Below are positions 1-5,392 of a DNA stretch of 6,675 nucleotides, in pieces. Positions within the stretch are counted from its first letter, which is position 1; every line of letters starts with the position of its first letter. The DNA is from Magnetovibrio sp. (GTDB lineage Bacteria; Pseudomonadota; Alphaproteobacteria; Rhodospirillales; Magnetovibrionaceae): positions 1 through 6,675 of the forward strand of contig JAESUA010000326.1 of the NCBI GenBank assembly GCA_016763255.1, given 5' to 3'. A program made the translations under genes and the position numbers. The notes beneath the pieces are model-generated. The model was not told the DNA's origin. It did no database searches and worked only from the letters and a program-made list of their open reading frames with translations.

Positions 1-283
1 CATGTTGGGCCAAACCGATGTGCAGACCCTGATCAAAAATTTGGCCGATGACTTGGCCGAATGGGGCGAGATGACGTCGCTGCATGACAAATTATCCGAG
101 GTCGCCAGCACCATGGCCTGTCATGGTTCGGTGCGCGCCGGGCGCAGGCTCAATGGCGATGAAATGAACGCCTTGCTGCGTGAAATGGAAGCCACGCCGC
201 ATTCCGGCCAGTGCAACCATGGTCGTCCGACCTATGTTGAATTGAAGCTTCATGACATCGAGAAGTTATTCGGGCGAAGATAA
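1..283 (+). CDS. mutL: DNA mismatch repair protein MutL, C-terminal fragment (5' end outside window)
   Basis: This is the last ~93 codons of MutL, the ATPase and, in many bacteria, nicking endonuclease that links MutS mismatch recognition to strand removal. The visible part is the C-terminal dimerisation/endonuclease domain. [12 protein letters not shown] matches the conserved ACH-x-x-x-RA motif, [13 protein letters not shown] matches the C(P/N)HGRP metal-site motif, and the protein ends in the usual DIEKLFGR. These motifs belong to the MutL type that, by family knowledge, carries a metal-dependent nuclease site. The DQHAxxE motif and the N-terminal GHKL ATPase lie upstream and cannot be checked. 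The reading frame enters from the left edge, so the ATG at position 2 is an internal Met and not the start. The gene ends in TAA at 281-283, 16 bp before the next gene on the same strand. Confidence 0.95.
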   Translation, partial: MLGQTDVQTLIKNLADDLAEWGEMTSLHDKLSEVASTMACHGSVRAGRRLNGDEMNALLREMEATPHSGQCNHGRPTYVELKLHDIEKLFGRR

Positions 284-299
284 TCAGAGCGGGGGGCTC

Positions 300-1094
300 A
301 TGAACAATCAGACAACACCACCGATCCTTGAAGCCAAGTCCCATGACGAAGACAGCGTCTTTAAGCCGGAAAACCTTCTGCGTGAGGCGCGTCGGCAAAA
401 GAGCCTTGATCATGGCAGCCTGCCAAATTGTTGCATCCTGGATCCCGATGGCGACATTCTTAATTGGCTGCAAATGCAAGGCATGTCCCAGCGCTCGCCC
501 CACTGGTCATGTTACCACACGGCGTTGTATGAGTTCGAGTTCGACGGCCATCGCCTGGGCATCATCGGACAGGCGGTGGGGGCACCGTTTGCGGTGTTGC
601 TGGCTGAACAGCTGTTTGCATCTAGCTGTTCGTTGATTATCTCCATGACCTCTGCAGGGCAAATCTCTGAGGCGCTTAAGCCGCCATGTTTTGTGCTGAT
701 TGATAAGGCGCTGCGCGATGAGGGTACCAGTTATCATTATCTTGCACCCAGCACCTATAGTTTAGCCGATCCTGGCATGTTGGCGTTGTTGAACGGGTGT
801 TTTGATGATTTGAATTTTGCGGTGGTTGCGGGGGCGAGCTGGACCACCGACGCGCCCTATCGTGAAACCCAAACGGCGATCGATGCGGCGAGGGCTAAGG
901 GCGTGCTGGCGGTGGAAATGGAAGCCGCCGCCTTGTACGCGTTTTCCCAGGCACAAAATAAACCGGTGTTGTGTTTTGCCCACGTCACCAATCAAATGGC
1001 GCAAAATGGCGATGACTTTGAAAAGGGCGAGGCCGACGGTGCGCTGGATGCGCTGGCCGTGATTTCTGCCGCATACCGGGCTTTACAGGCCTAA
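300..1094 (+). CDS. Nucleoside phosphorylase family protein (PNP/UDP phosphorylase fold)
   Basis: The predicted 264-residue cytoplasmic protein looks like a member of the phosphorylase superfamily that cleaves the N-glycosidic bond of nucleosides with phosphate. Key segments are GQAVGAPFAVLLAEQL (about 90-105), WTTDAPYRET (181-190) and VEMEAAALYAF (205-215). The last is the hallmark glutamate-containing nucleoside-binding segment (VEMExAAL) of this family. The substrate (uridine, purine nucleoside, or another) cannot be decided from sequence. The first ~70 residues are less typical. I chose the ATG at 300 because a G-run (291-296) lies just upstream and it does not overlap mutL. An in-frame ATG at 252 would overlap the mutL end by 32 bp and has no ribosome site. 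The gene follows mutL closely and may be read through from it. It ends in TAA at 1092-1094, convergent with the sulfur operon. Confidence 0.85.
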   Translation: MNNQTTPPILEAKSHDEDSVFKPENLLREARRQKSLDHGSLPNCCILDPDGDILNWLQMQGMSQRSPHWSCYHTALYEFEFDGHRLGIIGQAVGAPFAVLLAEQLFASSCSLIISMTSAGQISEALKPPCFVLIDKALRDEGTSYHYLAPSTYSLADPGMLALLNGCFDDLNFAVVAGASWTTDAPYRETQTAIDAARAKGVLAVEMEAAALYAFSQAQNKPVLCFAHVTNQMAQNGDDFEKGEADGALDALAVISAAYRALQA

Positions 1095-1100
1095 AAACGC

Positions 1101-1141
1101 ACATAAAAATCGTCGAGCCCCCACGCAAAAGGGGCACGACG
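1101..1141 (-). terminator. Rho-independent terminator of the sulfur operon
   Basis: Read on the minus strand, CGTCG-T-GCCCC (1141-1131) pairs with GGGGC-T-CGACG (1121-1111). This gives ten base pairs with one T-T mismatch around a 9-nt loop. The stem is followed directly by ATTTTTAT (1110-1103), a U-tract in the transcript. It lies about 30 bp after the stop codon of the DUF1641 gene, which fits the end of the dsrE2-tusA-sqr-DUF1641 transcript. On the plus strand the same stem is followed by a purine run, so it should work poorly as a terminator for the nucleoside phosphorylase gene. Confidence 0.8.
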
Positions 1142-1169
1142 AAGGGAGGGAAACGTGACGAAGGGAGGG
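1138..1169. repeat. Two copies of a 13-bp direct repeat in the 3' untranslated region
   Basis: GACGAAGGGAGGG occurs at 1138-1150 and again at 1157-1169, with a 19-bp period. It lies between the terminator stem and the stop codon of the DUF1641 gene, and the first copy overlaps the foot of the stem. On the transcribed minus strand it reads CCCTCCCTTCGTC, a C/U-rich element that resembles an anti-Shine-Dalgarno sequence. No function is known. It may simply be a small local duplication. Confidence 0.6.
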
Positions 1170-1170
1170 C

Positions 1171-1716
1171 TTATTTTCCGTCCGTCGTAGTCCCCTGCGA
1201 GGCCGTGGCGTTGCTCTGCATTTTGGCCGCAAAGGTCATCATGAATTTCATGGCCTGTTGCGTTTCCGGTTTTGAGAGCATCGCAATGGTTGACAGCAGT
1301 CCGCCGGCAGACTTGTGCTGAGACGTTTCAACGGCGGCTTCGTGCATGGCGTCAACGGTTTCACCGGCAAACTCTGCCAGCTCTTCGTTGGCGACGTTGC
1401 TGATCATGGTTTCAACCCAAATCATCAGCCGCTCGACCATGGAATCGGTTAGGGCCGAACGCATGCCGTGCATCAAGATCACCGCATCGAACAACGTATC
1501 GAGTGCCCCCGCACGGTGCAGCTCGGTCACTCGGTCGACGATGTTGAGGATGGCATCTTTGGTGTCTTCGTCGTTGAGGCAATCCAACACTTCCAAGGCG
1601 TTGCCGCCGGTGGTGGCGAACCGTTCGACCATGCCGTCGGTCAGCGCGTCAGAGGCGGCCTGAACCAGACGAAGAGTATCGTTTTGAGTGGTCTCACTCT
1701 TTCTCACGCCTTCCAT
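1171..1716 (-). CDS. DUF1641 domain protein linked to sulfide:quinone oxidoreductase
   Basis: The predicted 181-residue, mostly helical soluble protein has the DUF1641 signature near its C-terminus (GGLLSTIAMLSKPETQQAMKF, split here as residues 138-148 and 149-158). The function of DUF1641 is not established. Members are known next to sqr genes and next to formate dehydrogenase-like genes (YjgD/YrhD of Bacillus), which suggests an accessory role for redox enzymes. The start chosen is the ATG at 1716-1714. It shares its A with the sqr stop in a TGATG overlap, and AAAGGA (1730-1725) lies 8 nt upstream inside the end of sqr. This indicates translational coupling and perhaps matched stoichiometry with SQR. 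A start at 1743 is possible but lacks this support. The motif ALTD-x-MVER occurs twice (24-32 and 88-96), hinting at an internal duplication. There is one cysteine (C46), and the tail is Thr/Ser/Gln-rich. Confidence 0.85.
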   Translation of the reverse strand: MEGVRKSETTQNDTLRLVQAASDALTDGMVERFATTGGNALEVLDCLNDEDTKDAILNIVDRVTELHRAGALDTLFDAVILMHGMRSALTDSMVERLMIWVETMISNVANEELAEFAGETVDAMHEAAVETSQHKSAGGLLSTIAMLSKPETQQAMKFMMTFAAKMQSNATASQGTTTDGK

Positions 1717-2855
1717 CACAGCAATCCTTTTGCCGACAGCCAATAAAGTCGGTTGTAAGCCAGCTTGAACCAGTGGATCATCTGCGATGGTGCGCCGGGG
1801 TTCGGTGGGGTTTTGTAGTCAAACCACACGTAAGTGCCGGTTTTCATGCCGGTTTCGACGAAGCAGAATACCTTGCCGTCATATTCGCGTGCCCAACGAT
1901 TTTCGGTCAACAACGAGGTGAGGTTGTCGATGATCACGTCGGCTTCGAAGTGGGCGGTGGAACCGGCTTTGGAAATTGGAATGTTGGTGGTGTCGCCACA
2001 CACGAACACATCGGTTGAACCTTCACGAAGTAGTTTGGTTCTATGCGTTGGCACCCAGCCGCCATCGCCCAAACCGCTATCGGTGATGACTTCGGCACCG
2101 GCATGCGGCGGGATGGTGACCAAGAGGTCGTAATCCAGCGTGACGCCTTCTTCAGACGAAATGGTTTTGGCCGCAGGGTCGACTTCTTTGGTGTTGAAGA
2201 AGGTTTCGTATTTGATGCCGCTTTCATCCATCGCGGGTTTGGCCCATTCGGCGACCGGTTCCAGCGCAAGCACGCGGCCGATCGGATAGGTGTAGGTGAT
2301 TTCGGTCTTGTCCCACAGGCCCTTGCCTTGCAGGTAATCCTTCAACATGAAGGTGATTTCCAGCGGGGCAACCGGGCATTTATGCGGTGCGTTGACGTTG
2401 ACGACGATCTTGCCGCCTTCGAAATTATCTAGTGCTTCGCGCATTTTGCGCGCGCCTTCCAAGTCGTACAGCCAGTGCGCGCCTTCGGCCAAGCCGGGGA
2501 TGTTTTGCGGCATCAGACGCGAACCGGTGGCCAGCACCAGATAATCGTAATCGTGAACGGCCCCAGATTTACAGGTCACCCTTTTATTGTCGACATCGAT
2601 GTTGGTGGCCGGATCTACGTGGAAAATCACGCTTTTGTGTAGCACTTTGCGTTGCGGGCGAAACAGTTCACGTTCGCGGATACGGCCGAACGGTAGGTAC
2701 AAAAGGCCCGGCTGGTACATATGAGTGTCGGAGGTGCCCAACATGGTGATGGACACGTCGCCCTTGCGAATTTCCGATTTGATTTGGCGGCACAGGCCAT
2801 TGGCAACGATGGTACCGGATAAGCCGCCACCAACGATGAGTATTTTCTTCGACAT
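1716..2855 (-). CDS. sqr: Sulfide:quinone oxidoreductase (FAD-dependent, membrane-associated)
   Basis: The predicted 379-residue flavoprotein of the SQR/flavocytochrome c sulfide dehydrogenase family oxidises sulfide to sulfane sulfur and passes electrons to the quinone pool. An N-terminal Rossmann motif, VGGGLSG (8-14), binds FAD. LVLATGS (106-112) and VFVCGDTT (283-290) are the usual second and third FAD-contact segments. NAPHKCPVAPLE (155-166) carries C160, the conserved active-site cysteine next to the flavin. C331 (VFCFVETG) is the likely second redox cysteine. No cysteine sits near residue 127, where type I enzymes have a third, so this is probably another SQR type. The C-terminal end (about 359-379: IHWFKLAYNRLYWL) is aromatic and amphipathic, as expected for monotopic membrane attachment. 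There is no signal peptide. The start is well supported by AGGGAGGT 5 nt upstream (2868-2861). A flavocytochrome c subunit is less likely because there is no export signal or cytochrome partner. Confidence 0.93.
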   Translation of the reverse strand: MSKKILIVGGGLSGTIVANGLCRQIKSEIRKGDVSITMLGTSDTHMYQPGLLYLPFGRIRERELFRPQRKVLHKSVIFHVDPATNIDVDNKRVTCKSGAVHDYDYLVLATGSRLMPQNIPGLAEGAHWLYDLEGARKMREALDNFEGGKIVVNVNAPHKCPVAPLEITFMLKDYLQGKGLWDKTEITYTYPIGRVLALEPVAEWAKPAMDESGIKYETFFNTKEVDPAAKTISSEEGVTLDYDLLVTIPPHAGAEVITDSGLGDGGWVPTHRTKLLREGSTDVFVCGDTTNIPISKAGSTAHFEADVIIDNLTSLLTENRWAREYDGKVFCFVETGMKTGTYVWFDYKTPPNPGAPSQMIHWFKLAYNRLYWLSAKGLL

Positions 2856-2860
2856 TTAAA

Positions 2861-2868
2861 ACCTCCCT
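2861..2868 (-). promoter_or_regulatory. Strong Shine-Dalgarno site of sqr
   Basis: On the minus strand AGGGAGGT stands 5 nt before the sqr ATG. It is among the strongest ribosome sites in the window and fixes the start codon. The 68-bp gap back to tusA shows no hairpin with a U-tract, so sqr is probably on the same transcript as tusA. Confidence 0.75.
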
Positions 2869-2923
2869 AGGCTATTGGACCGGCGCACTCCCCCAAGAAT
2901 GTACCGCTTAGATTGACGTAAAT

Positions 2924-3154
2924 TTATTTTGCTTTGCGTACAACGACGAACCAGTGATCATTTTTTTCTCCGGACTCAATGGCTTCATGGCCGACCTTGG
3001 CGCACCATTCCGGTACGTCCTTGGCGGTGCCTTGATCGGTGGAATAAATTTCCACTTCGTCACCCAATTGCATCAGCTTCAGCGCCGCGATGAGTTCCAT
3101 CAGCGGTCCGGGACAGAAAGAACCACGGGCATCAATCAGTTTGCGTTCGCTCAT
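2924..3154 (-). CDS. tusA: TusA-like sulfur carrier protein
   Basis: The 76-residue cytoplasmic protein has the size and pattern of the TusA/SirA (YeeD) family: a first strand LIDARGSFCPGPLMEL with the CPxP-type motif (C14-P-G-P), a helix, then EVEIYSTDQGTAKDVPEWC. In this family the motif cysteine carries sulfur as a persulfide. Classical TusA serves tRNA 2-thiouridine synthesis, and paralogues in sulfur oxidisers move sulfane sulfur between enzymes. Its position between dsrE2 and sqr favours the second role here (inference). A second cysteine (C51) is present. The start is supported by GGAGG (3170-3166) 11 nt upstream. A bona fide tRNA-thiolation TusA may exist elsewhere in the genome. The gap to the upstream dsrE2 gene is 76 bp. 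Confidence 0.9.
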   Translation of the reverse strand: MSERKLIDARGSFCPGPLMELIAALKLMQLGDEVEIYSTDQGTAKDVPEWCAKVGHEAIESGEKNDHWFVVVRKAK

Positions 3155-3230
3155 TTTTTTAACGGCCTCCCAGACCTCTACACCACGCCTTATGGCGGAT
3201 TTTTTTTGGTATATTTAGATTGTGTGCTGC

Positions 3231-3629
3231 TTATAGCGTCATCAGCTGGCCTTCTTCAGCGTCCGACAAATATTTGGTCAAGCCCATCTGACCATCAAAC
3301 AGGTCATCGACCAAGTTGCTTTCGTCCCATCCCAAGACGTCGAGCACCATCGAGCATGCCCAAATGGTCATGTCGCCGAGCATCTTGCCTTGGCTGAACA
3401 TCTCGATCGGGTCGGGAGCGTTCTTGTCACACAGCTCAGTATTGAATGCGCTGTCACTATAGCGGTCGTTGCCGCTCTTGGATTTATCGAACACCTTAAT
3501 CGCACCCATGGATACAAACACATGGACCGGGCGCTCAGACACGGCGGCGACGGATGCGATCATCGATGCAAGCTGCATCTTGTCACGATCGGCTGAGCTG
3601 AGCACGATGTAGAGTGGCAGTGTGGCCAT
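3231..3629 (-). CDS. DsrE/DsrF-like (DsrE2-type) sulfurtransferase-family protein
   Basis: The predicted 132-residue protein of the DsrE/DsrF/DrsH-like superfamily handles persulfide sulfur in cytoplasmic sulfur trafficking. It opens with a typical first strand (LPLYIVLSSADRDKM, about 4-18). A second strand is VHVFVSMGAIKVF (35-47). The conserved cysteine segment is DMTIWACSMVLDVLGW (86-101), with C92 in the position of the family's IxACxMxxDxxG motif. C67 is an additional cysteine. The chosen start at 3629 has GGAGG (3643-3639) 9 nt upstream. An in-frame ATG 60 bp earlier (3689) has no ribosome site and would add atypical residues. It is the first gene of the operon. In sulfur oxidisers DsrE2 and TusA are frequent neighbours and act as relay partners. 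No catalytic sulfite reductase or Hdr-like genes lie in this window. Confidence 0.85.
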   Translation of the reverse strand: MATLPLYIVLSSADRDKMQLASMIASVAAVSERPVHVFVSMGAIKVFDKSKSGNDRYSDSAFNTELCDKNAPDPIEMFSQGKMLGDMTIWACSMVLDVLGWDESNLVDDLFDGQMGLTKYLSDAEEGQLMTL

Positions 3630-3699
3630 TCTTATGGGCCTCCGTTGAGAGCTAGGGGTGGTTGGTTCTAAACCATTCCAGCCGCCCAATCCACATGAA

Positions 3700-3766
3700 A
3701 ATATTGTATTTAATTACGTCTGATTATTACATGTGTAAACAATTATGCAACAATATTGTGTTAAAT
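3700..3766. promoter_or_regulatory. Paired operator-like repeats around the sulfur operon promoter
   Basis: A 15-bp sequence AATATTGTATTTAAT (3700-3714) recurs as AATATTGTGTTAAAT (3752-3766). The copies match at 13 of 15 bases, start 52 bp apart (about five helical turns), and are in the same orientation. The second copy is embedded in a perfect palindrome ACAATATTGT (3750-3759) that abuts the candidate -35 element. The first copy lies just downstream of the predicted transcription start. Such spacing fits cooperative binding or looping by a dimeric regulator. I do not recognise the site as that of a known sulfide sensor. Confidence 0.45.
3723..3750 (-). promoter_or_regulatory. Candidate extended -10 promoter for the sulfur operon
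   Basis: On the minus strand TTGCAT (3750-3745) is followed after 16 nt by AATAAT (3728-3723), five of six matches to the -10 consensus. A TG one base before the -10 gives an extended -10 element. The -35 match is weak (TTG only), which would fit an activated or regulated promoter. Transcription would start near 3716, giving a leader of about 85 nt before dsrE2. The region is strikingly AT-rich compared with its surroundings. An inverted repeat TTACA-TG-TGTAA (3727-3738) falls in the spacer. Confidence 0.5.
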
Positions 3767-3779
3767 GGCGTGCGGGCGG

Positions 3780-4337
3780 TTAGGGCCCATAGATCAGGAA
3801 CACCGCCCGCGCCGCGCCATAGGATTTTTCTTTGACGATGCTCAAACCTTGGGGTGTGCAAAAGCTTTCTAGTGCCGCCACTTCCACCAACACCACGCAG
3901 CCGGGGGTAAGCCAGCCTTGGGCAATCAAAATATCCAGGGCCGGTTCGGACAGGCCCATGTTGTAGGGGGCATCCAAGAACGCATAGTCCACCGCGCGGT
4001 TTTTTGGGGCCTGCAGCGCTGCGGTCTTACAGGCCAGCACCGTGGTGTGGGCGGCCTCTTTCAAGGTCGCGATGTTATCGTTGAGCGACGTCAGCGCGTC
4101 ACGGTGGTATTCGACAAATGTAGCGTGGGCCGCGCCGCGCGACAGGGCTTCGAGGCCCAGCGCCCCGGTGCCGGCAAACACATCGATGACGTGGGCACCG
4201 TCTAAGCCCGGCCCATCGATCCCATGTTGCAAGATGTTGAACATCGCCTCACGGACACGATCCGATGTCGGGCGGGTGTCGCGGCCCTTGGGTGCGCCAA
4301 GGGTGCGGCCTTTATGTTTGCCGCCCACTATGCGCAT
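3780..4337 (-). CDS. rsmD: 16S rRNA (guanine(966)-N(2))-methyltransferase RsmD
   Basis: The 185-residue SAM-dependent enzyme would methylate N2 of G966 in 16S rRNA during 30S assembly. The N-terminus MRIVGGKHKGRTL and TRPTSDRVREAMFNIL (21-36) are characteristic of RsmD. The SAM-binding motif I is VIDVFAGTGALGLEALSRGA (50-69). The catalytic motif reads LDAPYN (121-126), where the family usually has DPPY/F, so the first Pro is replaced by Ala. The length is normal. The ATG at 4337 starts the conserved N-terminus, only 10 bp after the stop of the rluB-like gene, and has no clear Shine-Dalgarno, suggesting coupling to rluB translation. The same frame stays open upstream to 4643, but that is a shadow of the rluB Lys/Pro tail. 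The pairing of an RluB-type synthase with rsmD is common in Alphaproteobacteria. Confidence 0.93.
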   Translation of the reverse strand: MRIVGGKHKGRTLGAPKGRDTRPTSDRVREAMFNILQHGIDGPGLDGAHVIDVFAGTGALGLEALSRGAAHATFVEYHRDALTSLNDNIATLKEAAHTTVLACKTAALQAPKNRAVDYAFLDAPYNMGLSEPALDILIAQGWLTPGCVVLVEVAALESFCTPQGLSIVKEKSYGAARAVFLIYGP

Positions 4338-4347
4338 GGTTGGGCTT

Positions 4348-5184
4348 TCATCTGTGCGGTTTTCTCTGTGTGGGCTTGCCGCCGGGTTTTGAAGTCTGCG
4401 TGGGCTTACCGCCGGGTTTTGCAGAAGGTTTTGATCGCGATTTGGCCCCGGGTTTGTAATCGCTTTTATGGTCAGGCTTGTTGCGCGGTTTTGCTCCGGG
4501 TTTATAATTGCTTTTATCGTCAGGCTTTTTGCGCGGTTTGCCCTTGGGCTTCGCGTTGGGTTTGGGCTTGGCTTTGGCCCAGCCCTTTTTGGTTGATTTG
4601 ATCGGCACCGAAGAGATCTCCAGCTTGCCGCCCAATTGGTCAATCATCTGACGCCGGGGGATTTCTTGGACATCACCGCGTTCCAGGTGGTCGAGACGAA
4701 ACGGTCCGTAGTGGGTGCGAATCAAACGATTGACCTGTAGATCCAGGTATTCCATGACCCGCCGGATTTCGCGATTTTTACCTTCAGACAGCGATACGAT
4801 GATCCATGAATTGCGCCCGGTCTTTTTTTCGATGCGGGCATTGATGGATCCATATCGGATGCCTTCGTGGGTGATACCCTCTTTCAGCTGGGCGAGTTTT
4901 TCTTCATCGACAAAGCCAAACACCCGCACCCGGTAGGTGCGCACCCATTCGTTGGAGGGCAGTTCCAGTTCGCGCGCCAAGCCACCATCATTGGTCAGCA
5001 AAAGCAGGCCTTCGGAATTGAGATCAAGTCGCCCGACCGAGATCACGCGGCCGATTTGTGGCGGCAGTTTGTCAAATACCGTCTCGCGGCCTTGATCATC
5101 TTTATGCGACGTCACCAATCCTGGTGGTTTGTGGTAGCGCCACAGCTGGGGCTTCTTGGGCCGCAGGCAGGGGCTTGCCATCAA
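4348..5184 (-). pseudogene. rluB: RluB/RsuA-family pseudouridine synthase, catalytic part (frameshifted from its S4 domain)
   Basis: This frame holds the catalytic domain of an RsuA/RluB-type enzyme, which would convert a specific rRNA uridine to pseudouridine. Recognisable segments are LWRYHKPPGLVTSHKD, the catalytic motif GRLDLNSEGLLLLTNDG with its Asp (D54 counting from 5184), and NREIRRVMEYLDLQVNRLIR. The matching S4 RNA-binding domain lies just upstream in a different frame (to 5392), so the gene is split. Homology in this frame begins near 5160, so the ATG at 5184 is only the first available start and not the native one. The last ~80 residues are a Lys/Pro-rich low-complexity tail with tandem repeats, plausibly an RNA-binding extension like the basic tails of some RluB proteins. 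The catalytic frame is otherwise intact, which favours a recent indel or a sequence error over old decay. Confidence 0.85.
4446..4541 (-). repeat. Tandem 48-bp repeat encoding the Lys/Pro tail of RluB
   Basis: Two consecutive 48-bp units (4446-4493 and 4494-4541) differ at only a few bases. In the rluB frame they encode 16-residue units of the form KPRxKPDxKSxYKPGA. A third degenerate copy (KSRSKP) and a pair of KPGGKPTQ units follow at the C-terminus. The repeat is in-frame, so copy number could change by slippage without breaking the protein. It lies between the catalytic domain and the rsmD start. Confidence 0.75.
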
Positions 5185-5392
5185 CCGACACGGTGGTGGG
5201 GTCGCTGATCAAGGTGGCGGGGGTGTCGATGACTTTGCCATTTACAGACACGCGACGTTCCGCGATCCAGCGTTCGGCGTCACGACGTGAACACAATCCG
5301 GCACGCGCAATCAGCTTGGCGATGCGCTCCCCTTTTGGGGTGTCTTGTGTGGCGTCAGGGGTGGTTGTTTGTGGGGTCTCGATGTCAGTCAT
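5102..5392 (-). pseudogene. rluB: RluB-like pseudouridine synthase, N-terminal S4-domain part (frameshifted)
   Basis: This is the first part of the same split gene. After a Thr-rich N-terminus (1-19), GERIAKLIARAGLCSRRDAE followed by RWIAERRVSVNGKVID (about 21-56) is a clear S4 RNA-binding domain. VSVDGKPLPA (68-77) follows, as expected immediately before LWRYHKP in this family. After residue ~77 the frame departs from homology and runs to a stop at 5102. Skipping one base near 5161 would restore PLPA-PKKPQLWRYHKP and a full protein of about 347 residues. The ATG at 5392 overlaps the stop of the puuD-like gene by 8 bp (ATGACTGA), indicating translational coupling. Its own ribosome site is weak. 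Confidence 0.85.

Noticed and set aside
2043..2432. A 129-codon plus-strand open frame opposite sqr, and similar frames nearby
   Set aside because: These are antisense shadows of a strongly supported flavoprotein gene, with no recognisable motifs.
3185..3210. A plus-strand hairpin CGCC-TTAT-GGCG followed by a T-run, resembling a terminator
   Set aside because: The stem is only four base pairs, and no plus-strand gene ends here. On the operon's strand the run is A, so it would not terminate the operon.
3630..3689. An earlier start for the DsrE2-like gene at 3689
   Set aside because: It has no ribosome site, and the added residues do not resemble the family. The ATG at 3629 has GGAGG at proper spacing.
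4338..4643. A 102-residue N-terminal extension of RsmD
   Set aside because: It is the out-of-frame reading of the rluB Lys/Pro repeat tail. Conserved RsmD sequence begins exactly at the ATG at 4337.
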